A stretch of DNA of 32,003 bases. Origin: a virus. Below are positions 1 to 8,141 of this stretch, in pieces (the first letter of the stretch is position 1; every line of letters begins with the position of its first letter). Both the position numbers and the translations under genes were made by a program. The notes under the pieces are model-generated. The model saw only the letters and a program-made list of their open reading frames with translations. It was not told the DNA's origin and made no database searches. The stretch is from positions 1-32,003 of IMG/VR virus record IMGVR_UViG_3300031612_000039. One strand, written 5' to 3'.

Positions 1-879
1 TGTTTCTGATACATAATCATTAACCTCTTCCTCTGTTGACCCACCTTCAATCATATCTTTGGCATGACCCGCGATACCTAGTCCTTTATGATAATCCACC
101 TCCGGTTTTACAACCTTCATCATCGCTACCCCTTGCTCGGATGTTAGTTCTCCCGCTGTCTGTTTCTCCTGTATGTATGCAACAGCTCCCCCGGAGTCTC
201 CGTTCGCTAGTAGTCTATCCACTATCCCTGCGTGTACCTTACCGCTAAATGACACCAAGGCGTGATCAATTATCTTCTGGTCTGTGACCCCCTGTCTCTG
301 GAATTCCGAGATTATCTCGAGTCCTCCTTGCTTAATCTTGCCCGCTGTGATGTTAGCGTTGTCTGCTGTTACCGCTTCGTTTAGCGTTACTTCCAGTCCT
401 TTAGTGAACAAGGTACTCTTATGTGCATCTTCCTGCGTCATCGAGTGTTGATACCTCTTCGCCCGGAAGTTCACTCCTCCCAACTTGGCGGCACTGTTAT
501 ACTTCATCATTCCGTTTTCAGAGAGGTTGTTGGATGCGCCCACCCTCTCTTGTAGCTCTTGATATCTAGCATCCCACCTCGTGTTATAACCATTAGGGCC
601 TTGGGTATATGCGTCCTTGCCCTTTACAGCTAAGGCTTCCTTCGATAACTCCAATACCCCTGCGCGGAGTTGTAGCTCTGCGTCCTTCGCTTGTTGCACA
701 TCTTGTTGCTCCGCGTGGTACAGAGCCATACGAGCAACCCTACTCGCACTGTTCCCGGCGGCGACAGATAGTTTGGCTGTCGCTAACCCTTCAGCGCCGC
801 TGTTCTCTAACGAGACTACACTCTTGTTAGGGTTTATACTTTGTCTTTTAAGACCTGCTGGGTCTGGTATGATAGCCAT
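1..879 (-). CDS. Internal virion (ejection) protein, N-terminal part, cut by window edge
   Basis: The minus-strand frame from ATG at 879 stays open for 293 codons to base 1, so only the N-terminal part is present. It begins MAIIPDPAGLKRQSINPNKS. It is rich in Ala, Gln, Glu and Lys and looks helical, with a stretch near residues 225-260 (HAGIVDRLLANGDSGGAVAY, then a GELTSEQG-like segment) of the kind seen in podovirus internal core proteins. The ATG shares a base with the TAA of the gp14-like gene upstream (TAATG), which implies translational coupling. Position after the nozzle, gp13-like and gp14-like genes matches the T7 gp15/gp16 slot: proteins ejected into the host envelope with the DNA. 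A lytic transglycosylase domain may lie beyond the edge, but none is visible. The role is inferred from order and composition. Confidence 0.72.
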   Translation of the reverse strand, partial: MAIIPDPAGLKRQSINPNKSVVSLENSGAEGLATAKLSVAAGNSASRVARMALYHAEQQDVQQAKDAELQLRAGVLELSKEALAVKGKDAYTQGPNGYNTRWDARYQELQERVGASNNLSENGMMKYNSAAKLGGVNFRAKRYQHSMTQEDAHKSTLFTKGLEVTLNEAVTADNANITAGKIKQGGLEIISEFQRQGVTDQKIIDHALVSFSGKVHAGIVDRLLANGDSGGAVAYIQEKQTAGELTSEQGVAMMKVVKPEVDYHKGLGIAGHAKDMIEGGSTEEEVNDYVSET

Positions 880-1373
880 TAAATAAATGCTCCCGTAGAA
901 TCTCTAAAGAACCTACCTGCACCAAACCACCCTGACGCTCCGGTTCCCGCACCAGATAACACCGTAGACAGCGCTGCAGTTTTACTGGCCTTCAATCCTC
1001 TCTTGCCAGATACTTCTTTAGCCGTTGCTGCTTGCTTGTATTTATTAGATTCTTCTTGGGCACCATATAGAATTCTACTCTTCGCTATCGCGCCCTCTCC
1101 GGCGATATCAGATAGTAACTTTTCTATAGTAGGATCTGAGATACCTCCACCACTATGACCAGCGATAGCTAATGCTTTAGAAGCGAGGTAATCAAATTCT
1201 CGGTCTTTGTTTTCTACATCAACACTCCCCTGTGCTGCTGCCTTCTTAGCATTTTCTCTAAGCTGGTAAGCCTCGTATATACTATCCGAGTATTGTTGTT
1301 TACCTGCATCGAGTTGTCCTCCTGCTCCAAGTAGCCCTCCGACCATTGGTGCTACGCCCGCGATCATTTGCAT
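879..1373 (-). CDS. T7 gp14-like internal virion protein
   Basis: About 164 residues. A Gly/Ala-rich hydrophobic N-terminus (IAGVAPMVGGLLGAGGQ) is followed by a helical, Lys/Glu/Ala-rich middle and a Gly-rich tail. The pattern GHSGGGISDPTIEKLLSDIA followed by LYGAQEE resembles the gp14-type internal virion proteins of podoviruses, which enter the outer membrane during genome ejection. The frame opens at 1388, but a GGAGGA lies seven bases before the ATG at 1373, so I chose 1373. An ATG at 1367 would give a neat ATGA overlap with the GNAT-like gene. It sits between gp13-like and gp15-like genes, in T7 order. Family assignment is by pattern and position. Confidence 0.7.
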   Translation of the reverse strand: MQMIAGVAPMVGGLLGAGGQLDAGKQQYSDSIYEAYQLRENAKKAAAQGSVDVENKDREFDYLASKALAIAGHSGGGISDPTIEKLLSDIAGEGAIAKSRILYGAQEESNKYKQAATAKEVSGKRGLKASKTAALSTVLSGAGTGASGWFGAGRFFRDSTGAFI

Positions 1374-1756
1374 TGTGCATTCCTCCATATATAGAGCCCC
1401 GGCCTTCCGGGAACCTCTTTAAATCCATAGTGTGTTATAAAGCTGTGTGACGTTGGCCTTCCGGTTTCGGGAGTCACTAGAACATGCACCTCCCGATATA
1501 AATCCATCAACTTCACCGCCATGTTTGTAGCCTTTACAATTGCTTTCTTATACTTGAGTGCTCCCTCTTTAAAGTCAGAGAAAGCTATTAGGTAATCCCT
1601 GTCCCGGTACACTCCCCCGATAGCAATTATAGAGTCTCCCTGCTCAACTACTACTCCCCTGAAAGTTTTAATAGGGTCTTCTCCTCCATAAAACTTTCTA
1701 GCATCTGCTTGTGTTGCATACCTAGCTTCCGGTGCTTCCACCTTTCCTTCTCCCAT
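1364..1756 (-). CDS. GNAT-fold acetyltransferase-like protein (T7 gp13-like)
   Basis: About 130 residues with the layout of a GCN5-type N-acetyltransferase: N-terminal RYATQADARKFYG helix, a strand IIAIGGVYRDRDYLIAFSDF, a helix (KYKKAIVKATNMAVKLMDLY), strand VHVLVTPETG, then HSFITHYGFKEVPGRPGLYIWR, the typical C-terminal GF...YIW strand pair. Podovirus gp13-type proteins share this fold and are needed for virion assembly; catalytic activity is not established for them. The gene overlaps the end of the nozzle gene. Starts compete: TTG 1762, ATG 1756 (no Shine-Dalgarno), or GTG 1741, which has GGAGAAGG just upstream (1753-1746). Only the first few residues change. Confidence 0.72.
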   Translation of the reverse strand: MGEGKVEAPEARYATQADARKFYGGEDPIKTFRGVVVEQGDSIIAIGGVYRDRDYLIAFSDFKEGALKYKKAIVKATNMAVKLMDLYREVHVLVTPETGRPTSHSFITHYGFKEVPGRPGLYIWRNAQCK

Positions 1757-4406
1757 CTTCAATAAATATAGTTACTGTTGCTACAGTACATGGTAGGGGA
1801 GAGACTGCTTTCAATACTAGTCTGCTGTCCACATCGTACACTCCGTTTACAGCTACCGCGTCCTCATCATAGAAACTGAACACTTCATTTGTGCCTACAG
1901 GTTTCCCTTTCTTCATTTTAGGGAGTAAGTTCAAGTGAGTATCATCTGTTCCGTACTGTAGCGCTCGGTTATGACTGTCTGTCAAAGTGAACCCCATCTG
2001 TGTAACCCTGCGTGGGTTTGCCATAGACTGAGTCCCTATCGTAGCGTATCCAATCTTCGTGCTCTTAAACAGCGCCTCATACCTCAACCCTATGATGGCA
2101 TTTCCTGTTGCCGTGTCTAGGGTTATCGCCCCGCTACCACTTACCGTGTGTGGTCCTTCATCCTGTCCATTAGCCCAGACATACACTGACTTACCTATTA
2201 GGTGAGTTAGTCCCGTCATCGAGGCCGTAGGGCTTCCGCTAAAGACCACAAAAGAATCTAACATCTTGTTGGTAGTGGCCCCACCAATTGTTTCACTCTG
2301 TAGTGCCCACTTCTCAATATACCTTTTAACAACAGAGTTGATTGTTCTCTTCACTACATAGTACACGGTATCCTCAATGGCTCCCGGTATTATTACTACA
2401 TCCTCTACCAGTCCGTCGGTCTCATACGTTACAAAAGCCTTCACCTCTTCTGCCCTGTCGAACACCATCAGTACTGCGGTACCATCACTTCTTACTAAGT
2501 GAACCGTAGTCTCAGGTCTACGCTGAACTGCTATTCGTACTATGCCGGGTTTACATACATCATGGGATAGAACAGTCAACTCGCCCGTCTCCATCGTAGC
2601 CGCATCCGTTACAACTTCCATAACTCGAGTGGCGGTACGATCTACGAAGATCGCGCTTGCATCAATTTTAATTGCCCCGACGTTAGTCGAGCCATAGGTT
2701 GTAGCTTCTCGTAAATTATAATTAGTAGGTGTTAGTGGTTCCTCTAAGCTAGAAGATCTACACAAAAACTCTGCGCCTTCAGCTCCCGCTACTAATTGCT
2801 GTAGCTGAATCAACCAGTTAATTTTGTCAACAGGGCCGGTACCAATACTTCTATCAATCGGTCCCGCATCTCCTACATAATCCTGATCGTGGTTAGAAAA
2901 GTCATCTACCACGGACCCTATCGTTCTGTCTTTACCTGCCAACCATAATCGTGCACCAAAGAATGCAACCGCCGAAGGAAAACCCCTACGGGTAGACCAA
3001 CGGCCTTCTTTCCAGTTGTCACTTGGAGAAGTCTTACCGAAGTCATCCAACACTACTGCCTGCATTACCGTCGCGCTATTAAAAGCTACCGCGAGTGCGT
3101 GTCCCGTCGATCCGCCGCCCGTATACACTAAGGAGCATACCGCTGTCCCAGAGCTGTAAGCACCAGTTTGAATACCTAGTCGATAAAATATGACTTGATT
3201 ATCGAAGGTGTCATCATAGGTCTTGTTCTGGTTACCTGTGTAGGTCTCTACGTCCGTCCACGCTCCTATCGCGCCTACAGAACGCTGCAGCGTAACAGTA
3301 GCGCTCCAAGTGCCCGTAACTGTGACATTAAATTCTCGCCCGGTTGTAATCCCCGCCACCCGTATCGCATTCGTGAAAGTATTCTCAGCACTTAACGAGG
3401 AGCTTACGTCCTGCCCTACTGAAGTAACCGAATATAGGCTCCCGATGTTAGTGCTCTTAAATATAGCTTTAGAAGCGGTCAGGGTGATCGTGCCGTTTAA
3501 TGCACTTGCGGCTATGGTTATTGGAGTGACATTGGCTGACCGGTAGGGACCTTTCGAGGTAACATAATTTACAATAGACCACGAACTAGTCCCCCTACGT
3601 TCTATCCTCATAGGTCTATGCGTCAGACCACAAGGCATAAATATTACATCCCCAGACTGGCTGTGGCGTATGTCATCTAGTATCGCGGTAGTGATTGTGG
3701 TCGTAAGGACCATATCCCCTGAACTAGCGACGGTACAAGAAGTTACTAGAGCCGCATAATCGTCACGATTAAATAGCTCTATAAAAGTATTAGCTCCCGT
3801 AGGGGTAAAAGCCAGAGAGTGGTACCCAACCCCGAGGCTTGTCTCACCAATATATTGGTCGCCTCCGTCGGCACTCCCTACTCTGAGAGTAACATTACCC
3901 CTCTCGATAATTATGTTTAGAGCGTGTTGTTTGTTCCGATCCGCCGAGGATACAGAGACTGTCTGTTTACGGGAAGCCTGTTGCGTACCGTCCCCAAGAA
4001 GAGACATATAGCTGCCACTGAGCCACGCAGAGACTCCTGCCCCGGCATCTGCGTCCGTCCAACTGGCCAGATCTGAAGAAAAACTTCCGTTTGCCGTTGC
4101 CGTGTCTACCGCGACCCGAGTAACAACAACGTCATTAACCAGTACCCGCATGCTTAGATTAGTTAACTCGATGATAGCGGTATCACCTAGCGCGAACACG
4201 AATGGTATCATCCGTGCCTCTGCATTTCCTTTAGTGGGAGTTATATACTGCGTACCCGGGCGTAACGACATCGGTCCCATCGCTCGAGGCAGCCAGTTTT
4301 TTTGTGTTTCTGCCGACAACGCCAGTCGTTTGATATCGGCTCTCCCGTAAGCGGTCTTATCAACTACCCCACGGTTGAAAGCTAATTTAAAATCCTCTGT
4401 GCCCAT
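1722..4406 (-). CDS. Tail nozzle / tail tubular protein B (T7 gp12-like)
   Basis: 894 residues, close to the usual 750-900 for podovirus nozzles. The N-terminus (FNRGVVDKTAYGRADIKRLA, then NWLPRAMGPMSLRPGTQYIT) is the hallmark of this family: an FxxGEV/VVD-like start, then NWLPR-x-G-P-x-xRPGT. The rest is beta-rich with many Thr/Ser/Val repeats, including a middle region (about 330-430) that looks like an inserted Ig-like or carbohydrate-binding domain. It would form the hexameric distal tube below the adaptor ring. It follows the adaptor by three bases and overlaps the GNAT-like gene at its 3' end. Confidence 0.88.
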   Translation of the reverse strand: MGTEDFKLAFNRGVVDKTAYGRADIKRLALSAETQKNWLPRAMGPMSLRPGTQYITPTKGNAEARMIPFVFALGDTAIIELTNLSMRVLVNDVVVTRVAVDTATANGSFSSDLASWTDADAGAGVSAWLSGSYMSLLGDGTQQASRKQTVSVSSADRNKQHALNIIIERGNVTLRVGSADGGDQYIGETSLGVGYHSLAFTPTGANTFIELFNRDDYAALVTSCTVASSGDMVLTTTITTAILDDIRHSQSGDVIFMPCGLTHRPMRIERRGTSSWSIVNYVTSKGPYRSANVTPITIAASALNGTITLTASKAIFKSTNIGSLYSVTSVGQDVSSSLSAENTFTNAIRVAGITTGREFNVTVTGTWSATVTLQRSVGAIGAWTDVETYTGNQNKTYDDTFDNQVIFYRLGIQTGAYSSGTAVCSLVYTGGGSTGHALAVAFNSATVMQAVVLDDFGKTSPSDNWKEGRWSTRRGFPSAVAFFGARLWLAGKDRTIGSVVDDFSNHDQDYVGDAGPIDRSIGTGPVDKINWLIQLQQLVAGAEGAEFLCRSSSLEEPLTPTNYNLREATTYGSTNVGAIKIDASAIFVDRTATRVMEVVTDAATMETGELTVLSHDVCKPGIVRIAVQRRPETTVHLVRSDGTAVLMVFDRAEEVKAFVTYETDGLVEDVVIIPGAIEDTVYYVVKRTINSVVKRYIEKWALQSETIGGATTNKMLDSFVVFSGSPTASMTGLTHLIGKSVYVWANGQDEGPHTVSGSGAITLDTATGNAIIGLRYEALFKSTKIGYATIGTQSMANPRRVTQMGFTLTDSHNRALQYGTDDTHLNLLPKMKKGKPVGTNEVFSFYDEDAVAVNGVYDVDSRLVLKAVSPLPCTVATVTIFIEDGRRKGGSTGS

Positions 4407-4409
4407 GAG

Positions 4410-5045
4410 TTATACGCCTCTAGTAGTGCGGTCATAATAACTCTTACGTCTTCCTCCGTGTCGAGCGTTCACCCACTTACCCACCGGTAGCTGTTGTGTA
4501 GGCCCTTCTACTGCATCTTTAGATAGTGCGTTGTCCTTTGCCGTCGCGAGTTCTTGTGCAATCTCTCTAGCTTCGAGGGACGGCATGATACGTCTACGAA
4601 TACGGAAAGCTAAGTATGCGGCTACAAAGTAACTAAAAGTTTCAGGCCATGCTGAGTAGTCGTATCCATAGTTTGTATCATTAGACACGTATTGAATGTA
4701 TAAAGAGTCTAACTCAGAGTACCAGAATCCTTGCTCTTCGGTGTATTGGCTGTAAGGTGAATTGAAGAACTCATCTGAACATACCCGGCTAGTTCTAATA
4801 TAATCTGATGGTTTCTCTATCGCTCTACTATATCCGAATGCAGGTGTGACAGAAGGAGTGAAATCAAACTTAGAACTTCGTAATGCAAATTTCCAGTGGC
4901 CCTGCTGTAAGCAGTAGTCCCTTGCCTTAGTCCATGCTTGATCTAATACGTGACGCGGCTCCACATCTTCATCGATTGTTGCCAACTCGCGCTCTCCTAA
5001 TATAAAGAGAGCATCGTTGTATAAGTCTAGTTGTGTTACCGCCAT
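4410..5045 (-). CDS. Tail adaptor / tail tubular protein A (T7 gp11-like)
   Basis: 211 residues. It starts MAVTQLDLYNDALFILGERE, the standard opening of podovirus tail tubular protein A (LxLYNxAL..LGE..L), followed by W..A...CL..GHWKFALR and an IEKPSDYIRTSRVC strand. The C-terminal helix (MPSLEAREIAQELATAKDNALSKDA) and basic RHGGRRKSYY end are also typical. Twelve copies form the ring between connector and nozzle. It lies directly upstream of the nozzle gene, with which it works. Confidence 0.88.
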   Translation of the reverse strand: MAVTQLDLYNDALFILGERELATIDEDVEPRHVLDQAWTKARDYCLQQGHWKFALRSSKFDFTPSVTPAFGYSRAIEKPSDYIRTSRVCSDEFFNSPYSQYTEEQGFWYSELDSLYIQYVSNDTNYGYDYSAWPETFSYFVAAYLAFRIRRRIMPSLEAREIAQELATAKDNALSKDAVEGPTQQLPVGKWVNARHGGRRKSYYDRTTRGV

Positions 5046-5055
5046 AGGTTAACTC

Positions 5056-5469
5056 CTATTCGCTAAAATTCTCCAACCATGCGTTAGCTTCATCAGAGGT
5101 ATCAAAACCATCACCCATGACTTGCTTATCGCTATTCCTCACAACAGCCCATCCTGAGTCACCGCCTAAATGTTTGACAGTGTATATGGAGTTGTCAGCA
5201 GGAGCGTTGAAGTTATCTAGTACTACATAATCCCTGAGACATACGTTAGCCCAGTTCTTACCAGAGGCAGTTACAATCAACTCTGCAAAGAACTTACCGT
5301 CCCGGGGCAATACTTCTATTCGTGCCATCGGTCCTAATAAGTTTGCTACGTTTGTCCAGTACTCTCTTTTCAACATATCTTCTATTGTCACCCCGGGTGG
5401 TGGAGTGATCGCGAACACGTTTCGTACAAATTCTGCGTTCTTAAATTTATTACTTGCGAGTGGTTTCAT
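5056..5469 (-). CDS. Unknown protein between decoration and tail adaptor genes
   Basis: 137 residues, mixed alpha/beta, no signal peptide and no membrane segment. I do not recognise a family. A strand-rich middle (ARIEVLPRDGKFFAELIVTA) and a C-terminal half resembling a small repeat domain (IYTVKHLGGDSGWAVVRNSD, then DEANAWLENF) are visible. It is the first gene after the terminator at 5491-5518, so its transcription needs read-through or a new start. It has its own ribosome site (TAGGAG before ATG 5469). Its place suggests a head-completion or minor virion role, but that is inference. Confidence 0.6.
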   Translation of the reverse strand: MKPLASNKFKNAEFVRNVFAITPPPGVTIEDMLKREYWTNVANLLGPMARIEVLPRDGKFFAELIVTASGKNWANVCLRDYVVLDNFNAPADNSIYTVKHLGGDSGWAVVRNSDKQVMGDGFDTSDEANAWLENFSE

Positions 5470-5490
5470 CTAGGTGGCTCCTATTATTAT

Positions 5491-5518
5491 AAAAAACGGG
5501 CACCCCGAAGGATACCCG
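5491..5518 (-). terminator. Rho-independent terminator after the capsid/decoration unit
   Basis: On the minus strand a nine-pair stem (CGGGTATCC / GGGTGCCCG, with two G-U pairs) is capped by a UUCG tetraloop at 5497-5518 and followed at once by six Ts (5491-5496). This is a textbook intrinsic terminator. It lies 42 bases downstream of the stop codon of the 96-residue protein, separating capsid genes (high level) from tail genes (lower level). Confidence 0.87.
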
Positions 5519-5559
5519 CCCAAGATACCACCACCACAGTAAAACATCTATAGTCTAGA

Positions 5560-5850
5560 TTAGTCTGAATTTGTACCTGATCCAATAACAGTACCGTCGC
5601 TCAAATCAACAGCGGTAGTTGGTGCAGATGTGCTTGCAAGCACGTAGTGTGATGTCACTATATTTGTAGCAGTGTCTTTGTGCCAGAGTAGATCTCCTGC
5701 GTTTATCCCTCTTGCGAGAGCGTCGGTGATAAACCCGTCAGCATCTGCGGCTGCTGTATTATCAGCCGATTCATGATACCAAAGACGTGGACCCGCACCT
5801 AAAGAGGCTGGGGTCAAAAGGTTAAGTGTGTCAGTCGTTGCGTATGCCAT
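5560..5850 (-). CDS. Small head decoration-like protein
   Basis: 96 residues, rich in Ala, Thr, Asp and Ser, with predicted beta strands (RLWYHESADNTAAADADGF, then DLLWHKDTATNIVTSHYVL). It resembles small virion proteins encoded right after major capsid genes in many phages. It lies between the capsid gene and the strong terminator, in the same short transcription unit, which suits a protein needed in capsid-like copy number. A ribosome site (AGGAGAAC) precedes ATG 5850. The decoration role is inferred from position and composition; no specific family is claimed. Confidence 0.55.
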   Translation of the reverse strand: MAYATTDTLNLLTPASLGAGPRLWYHESADNTAAADADGFITDALARGINAGDLLWHKDTATNIVTSHYVLASTSAPTTAVDLSDGTVIGSGTNSD

Positions 5851-5878
5851 AATTAAGTTCTCCTAAAAAATTAATGAC

Positions 5879-5896
5879 GCAACCCCGAAGGGTTGC
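5879..5896 (-). other. UUCG hairpin between capsid and decoration genes
   Basis: On the minus strand GCAACCC-TTCG-GGGTTGC forms a perfect seven-pair stem with a UUCG tetraloop, 13 bases past the capsid stop codon. A run of six Ts follows only after nine more bases. It could be a weak terminator/attenuator setting the capsid to decoration ratio, or a 3' stabiliser of the capsid message. Confidence 0.65.
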
Positions 5897-5909
5897 TGTC
5901 TACCTGCTA

Positions 5910-6743
5910 TTAAGCGCCTGCTGCGAATCCAGAGCCGTCGTGGTTTACCACGATAACACCTTCGTTCTGCAGAAGTTGTGAGCCCATATACACAGTACAA
6001 CGAGCGAATGAGTAATCATTTTCTTCGTTGTATCCAACTTGTGTTTGAATACCACCACTGTTGATCGCATGACCAATAGCTGATTTGTGATATATGAAAC
6101 ACTTCTCAGCGCTTGTTGCTGCACCGGGTAAGCCTGTATGAACAATGAAGTTAACACCAGCCCAACGGAAGAACATGTTCTTACCGGAGAAAGGTTTGTT
6201 ATCAACAAAGTCAGCACTAGCGAACTCAGTAGTCTGCATCAAGTATGAGTAGAAAGCTGGAGTAATTAACGCGGAGATGTTTCCGTCAAATGGTACATCA
6301 GCGTTGCCCAGTAACGTAGTAGCATGCATAACCAAGTCCAAACTGGCTTGAGTAGTGGCACCGGTATTAACCGTTCCAGTATTAAGCTCAGTAATGATGT
6401 CATCATCAATTTTCCGATTGATAACATGCATTGAGGTTTCTTGCATGATCCGGCGTTGATCACCTTGTGAAGCAAAGATGTTGAAGCCGGTTTTCTTTGG
6501 TACGTCATGCCATTCCACCAATGTTGCGGTGTTTTGGGTTAGTGCGTCAGCACGTCCGGGTATAAGACCATTAAGACCACGGGTAACTGCAGCAGCGTCA
6601 CCGGAATCAGCAACTAAAAATGTAGCTGTATTACCTTTGACTTCTACTTCAGTCGTTACGGTGTCCCGAGCGTATGATTGTAGACGCTCGAAGCCTTGAA
6701 TAAATTCTTGTCTATATTGCGTTTGGAATGCGGATTCAGCCAT
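5910..6743 (-). CDS. Major capsid protein
   Basis: 277 residues, directly downstream of the scaffold and a promoter-like site. It starts MAESAFQTQYRQEFIQGFE, followed by a strand-rich N-arm (VEVKGNTATFLVADSG), then the RRIMQETSMHVINRKIDDDI helix, TPAFYSYLMQTTEFASADFV, a loop region with PFSGKNMFFRWAGVNFIVHT and a C-terminal strand CTVYMGSQLLQNEGVIVV. This order fits a compact HK97-fold capsid protein of the type used by podoviruses. The ribosome site AGGGGAGG before ATG 6743 is strong, as expected for the most abundant virion protein. The assignment rests on sequence pattern plus the scaffold-capsid gene order. Confidence 0.83.
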   Translation of the reverse strand: MAESAFQTQYRQEFIQGFERLQSYARDTVTTEVEVKGNTATFLVADSGDAAAVTRGLNGLIPGRADALTQNTATLVEWHDVPKKTGFNIFASQGDQRRIMQETSMHVINRKIDDDIITELNTGTVNTGATTQASLDLVMHATTLLGNADVPFDGNISALITPAFYSYLMQTTEFASADFVDNKPFSGKNMFFRWAGVNFIVHTGLPGAATSAEKCFIYHKSAIGHAINSGGIQTQVGYNEENDYSFARCTVYMGSQLLQNEGVIVVNHDGSGFAAGA

Positions 6744-6894
6744 TTGGGCCTCCCCTATAAAAGTTGAAAATAGAATCTTTCCCTATTAGCAAAGTCTCAG
6801 GGGTGCCTTTTGGATGCTGTCCCCGGGTGTCTTCTAGAGATCGGGAGCAACAAACTACTTGGGCCTTACACTTACTATATTAAATACTTCCCAA

Positions 6895-6923
6895 ATAGTA
6901 CTGACTTAATACGCATATATCAA
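6895..6923 (-). promoter_or_regulatory. Candidate late promoter for the capsid gene (TATGCG class)
   Basis: On the minus strand TTGATA (6923-6918), a 17-base spacer that begins TATGCG, and TACTAT (6900-6895) make a sigma70-like promoter. It lies five bases past the scaffold stop codon and would start RNA near 6888, leaving a leader of about 145 bases before the capsid ATG. An inverted repeat AATACG...CGTATT (6908-6930) surrounds the -35 area. The spacer motif recurs at 10570-10598 and 14218-14246. The 6744-6928 gap holds no gene that I can see. Confidence 0.5.
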
Positions 6924-6928
6924 CCGTA

Positions 6929-7822
6929 TTACTTAACTCCTTTGTGTTTTTCCTGCATCTCAAGAAGTTCCCGGTACCGGTTCTGCATCTTCACAGCACC
7001 GGAGCCCTTGTAGTATGGACCCTCCTTACCTTTACCCATCTCTTTATTAATGGACTCGATTTCATTCTCTACGGTATCTATCGCGGAGGCTCCAGCTTGT
7101 GGAACTACCGTGCCTAAAGGATTTAGCTGTCTGGCGACATTATTAAGCCATCTCAACATCGTCGGGTTACTAGCTACTGGGGTTCCGTCTTCTAACCTAG
7201 CGGTCCAGAGTCCTTCTTTAACTCCCGGAGGTGCGGTGTCTAAAAAGGCATTGATCATGTTGAGATTCTTTTTCAACTCTCCACCCCATACGTCCTCTGA
7301 TGTTAGTTCCTCCCGGGCGTTTAATTCAGCTTCTGCATCCTCCCGGTTTTGATTCTCGAGGAATTCTTCCTTCTGTCGTATCTGAGCATTGACGATAGCA
7401 CTCACTTCTTTGTTAGATAAATTCAGCTCGTGTGCTAACTTCTGGAACTCTTCAACGGCAGGTAGGTCTCCGTCACCAAGTACAAGTCCTGTTTCTAAAT
7501 CCATCTTATAGTCTGTTGGTGTCTTCGGAATATCGTTAGCCTCACGATAATCTATTACCTCTCCTTCTGAGGAATCCTTGTCGGGTTTTCCTTTTGCCTT
7601 CACACTGCCTATCTTATTCTGTGCTTCTATCCCGGCTTTGAGTGCATCGTCCCGGGTGCCGTATCGTTCTAGCCTCTTGAGGAGCTTCTCGTCTCCATCG
7701 GCTATTTTTAGCCTTTCAGCTTCCCATCCCGTAGGTTCGACCTTCTCTTCTACTACCTCTTCTACCGCCGTCTCTTCTACCACTGCCTCTTCTACTACCT
7801 CTTCTACGATATCTTCAGCCAT
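6929..7822 (-). CDS. Capsid scaffolding protein
   Basis: 297 residues, very acidic at the N-terminus (repeats of EEVVEE/VVEET over residues 4-28) and helical with charged coiled-coil-like segments. A LKIADGDEKLLKRLERYG segment followed by YREANDIPKTPTDYKM is typical of podovirus scaffolds, as is the C-terminal basic helix (MQNRYRELLEMQEKHKGVK) that would bind capsid subunits. Position between connector and capsid genes is canonical. Scaffold proteins guide procapsid assembly and then leave. Confidence 0.85.
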   Translation of the reverse strand: MAEDIVEEVVEEAVVEETAVEEVVEEKVEPTGWEAERLKIADGDEKLLKRLERYGTRDDALKAGIEAQNKIGSVKAKGKPDKDSSEGEVIDYREANDIPKTPTDYKMDLETGLVLGDGDLPAVEEFQKLAHELNLSNKEVSAIVNAQIRQKEEFLENQNREDAEAELNAREELTSEDVWGGELKKNLNMINAFLDTAPPGVKEGLWTARLEDGTPVASNPTMLRWLNNVARQLNPLGTVVPQAGASAIDTVENEIESINKEMGKGKEGPYYKGSGAVKMQNRYRELLEMQEKHKGVK

Positions 7823-7846
7823 CTTATTCTCCTGTGTGTGTGGGTG

Positions 7847-8128
7847 TTATTCTTGTTTCTTTAATAGCGCTGCTACATTAAGACTCATTAGTTTCACAAC
7901 TTGCAAACCAACAAATCTACGACCCGAACCAAAAGCATGGTCCCGATCATTAGTTCTATACTCAACGTCTTGATAATTTGAGGCCCCGTGCAGTATCCAC
8001 TCTAGTGCTCGGAGTTGTTGTTGTTTATTGGCTTCCCCCACCGCTAGGGCTTGGATAGCCGTAGCATCTGCTGGTACATATTTTGGGGGTATTAACGGAC
8101 TTGGTTGTTCAATCTTCTTCGTGGGCAT
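7847..8128 (-). CDS. Small conserved phage protein (Bbp19-like)
   Basis: 93 residues. The C-terminal half carries DHAFGSGRRFVGLQVVKLMS, matching the (F/A)xGRRFVGLQxxKLxxLN signature of small proteins coded between connector and scaffold in many podoviruses (Bordetella phage Bbp19-like). Function is unknown; location suggests a minor head or assembly role. A GGAGCAG ribosome site lies before ATG 8128, which is 13 bases past the connector stop. Confidence 0.65.
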   Translation of the reverse strand: MPTKKIEQPSPLIPPKYVPADATAIQALAVGEANKQQQLRALEWILHGASNYQDVEYRTNDRDHAFGSGRRFVGLQVVKLMSLNVAALLKKQE

Positions 8129-8141
8129 TTACTGCTCCTTA

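Noticed and set aside
609-886. Plus-strand frames of 73 and 89 residues near the left edge
   Set aside because: Both lie opposite the open internal virion protein frame and lack ribosome sites.
7578-7973. 131-residue plus-strand Ser/Thr-rich frame
   Set aside because: It is the mirror of the Glu/Val repeat region of the scaffold gene; low complexity is inherited from that repeat.
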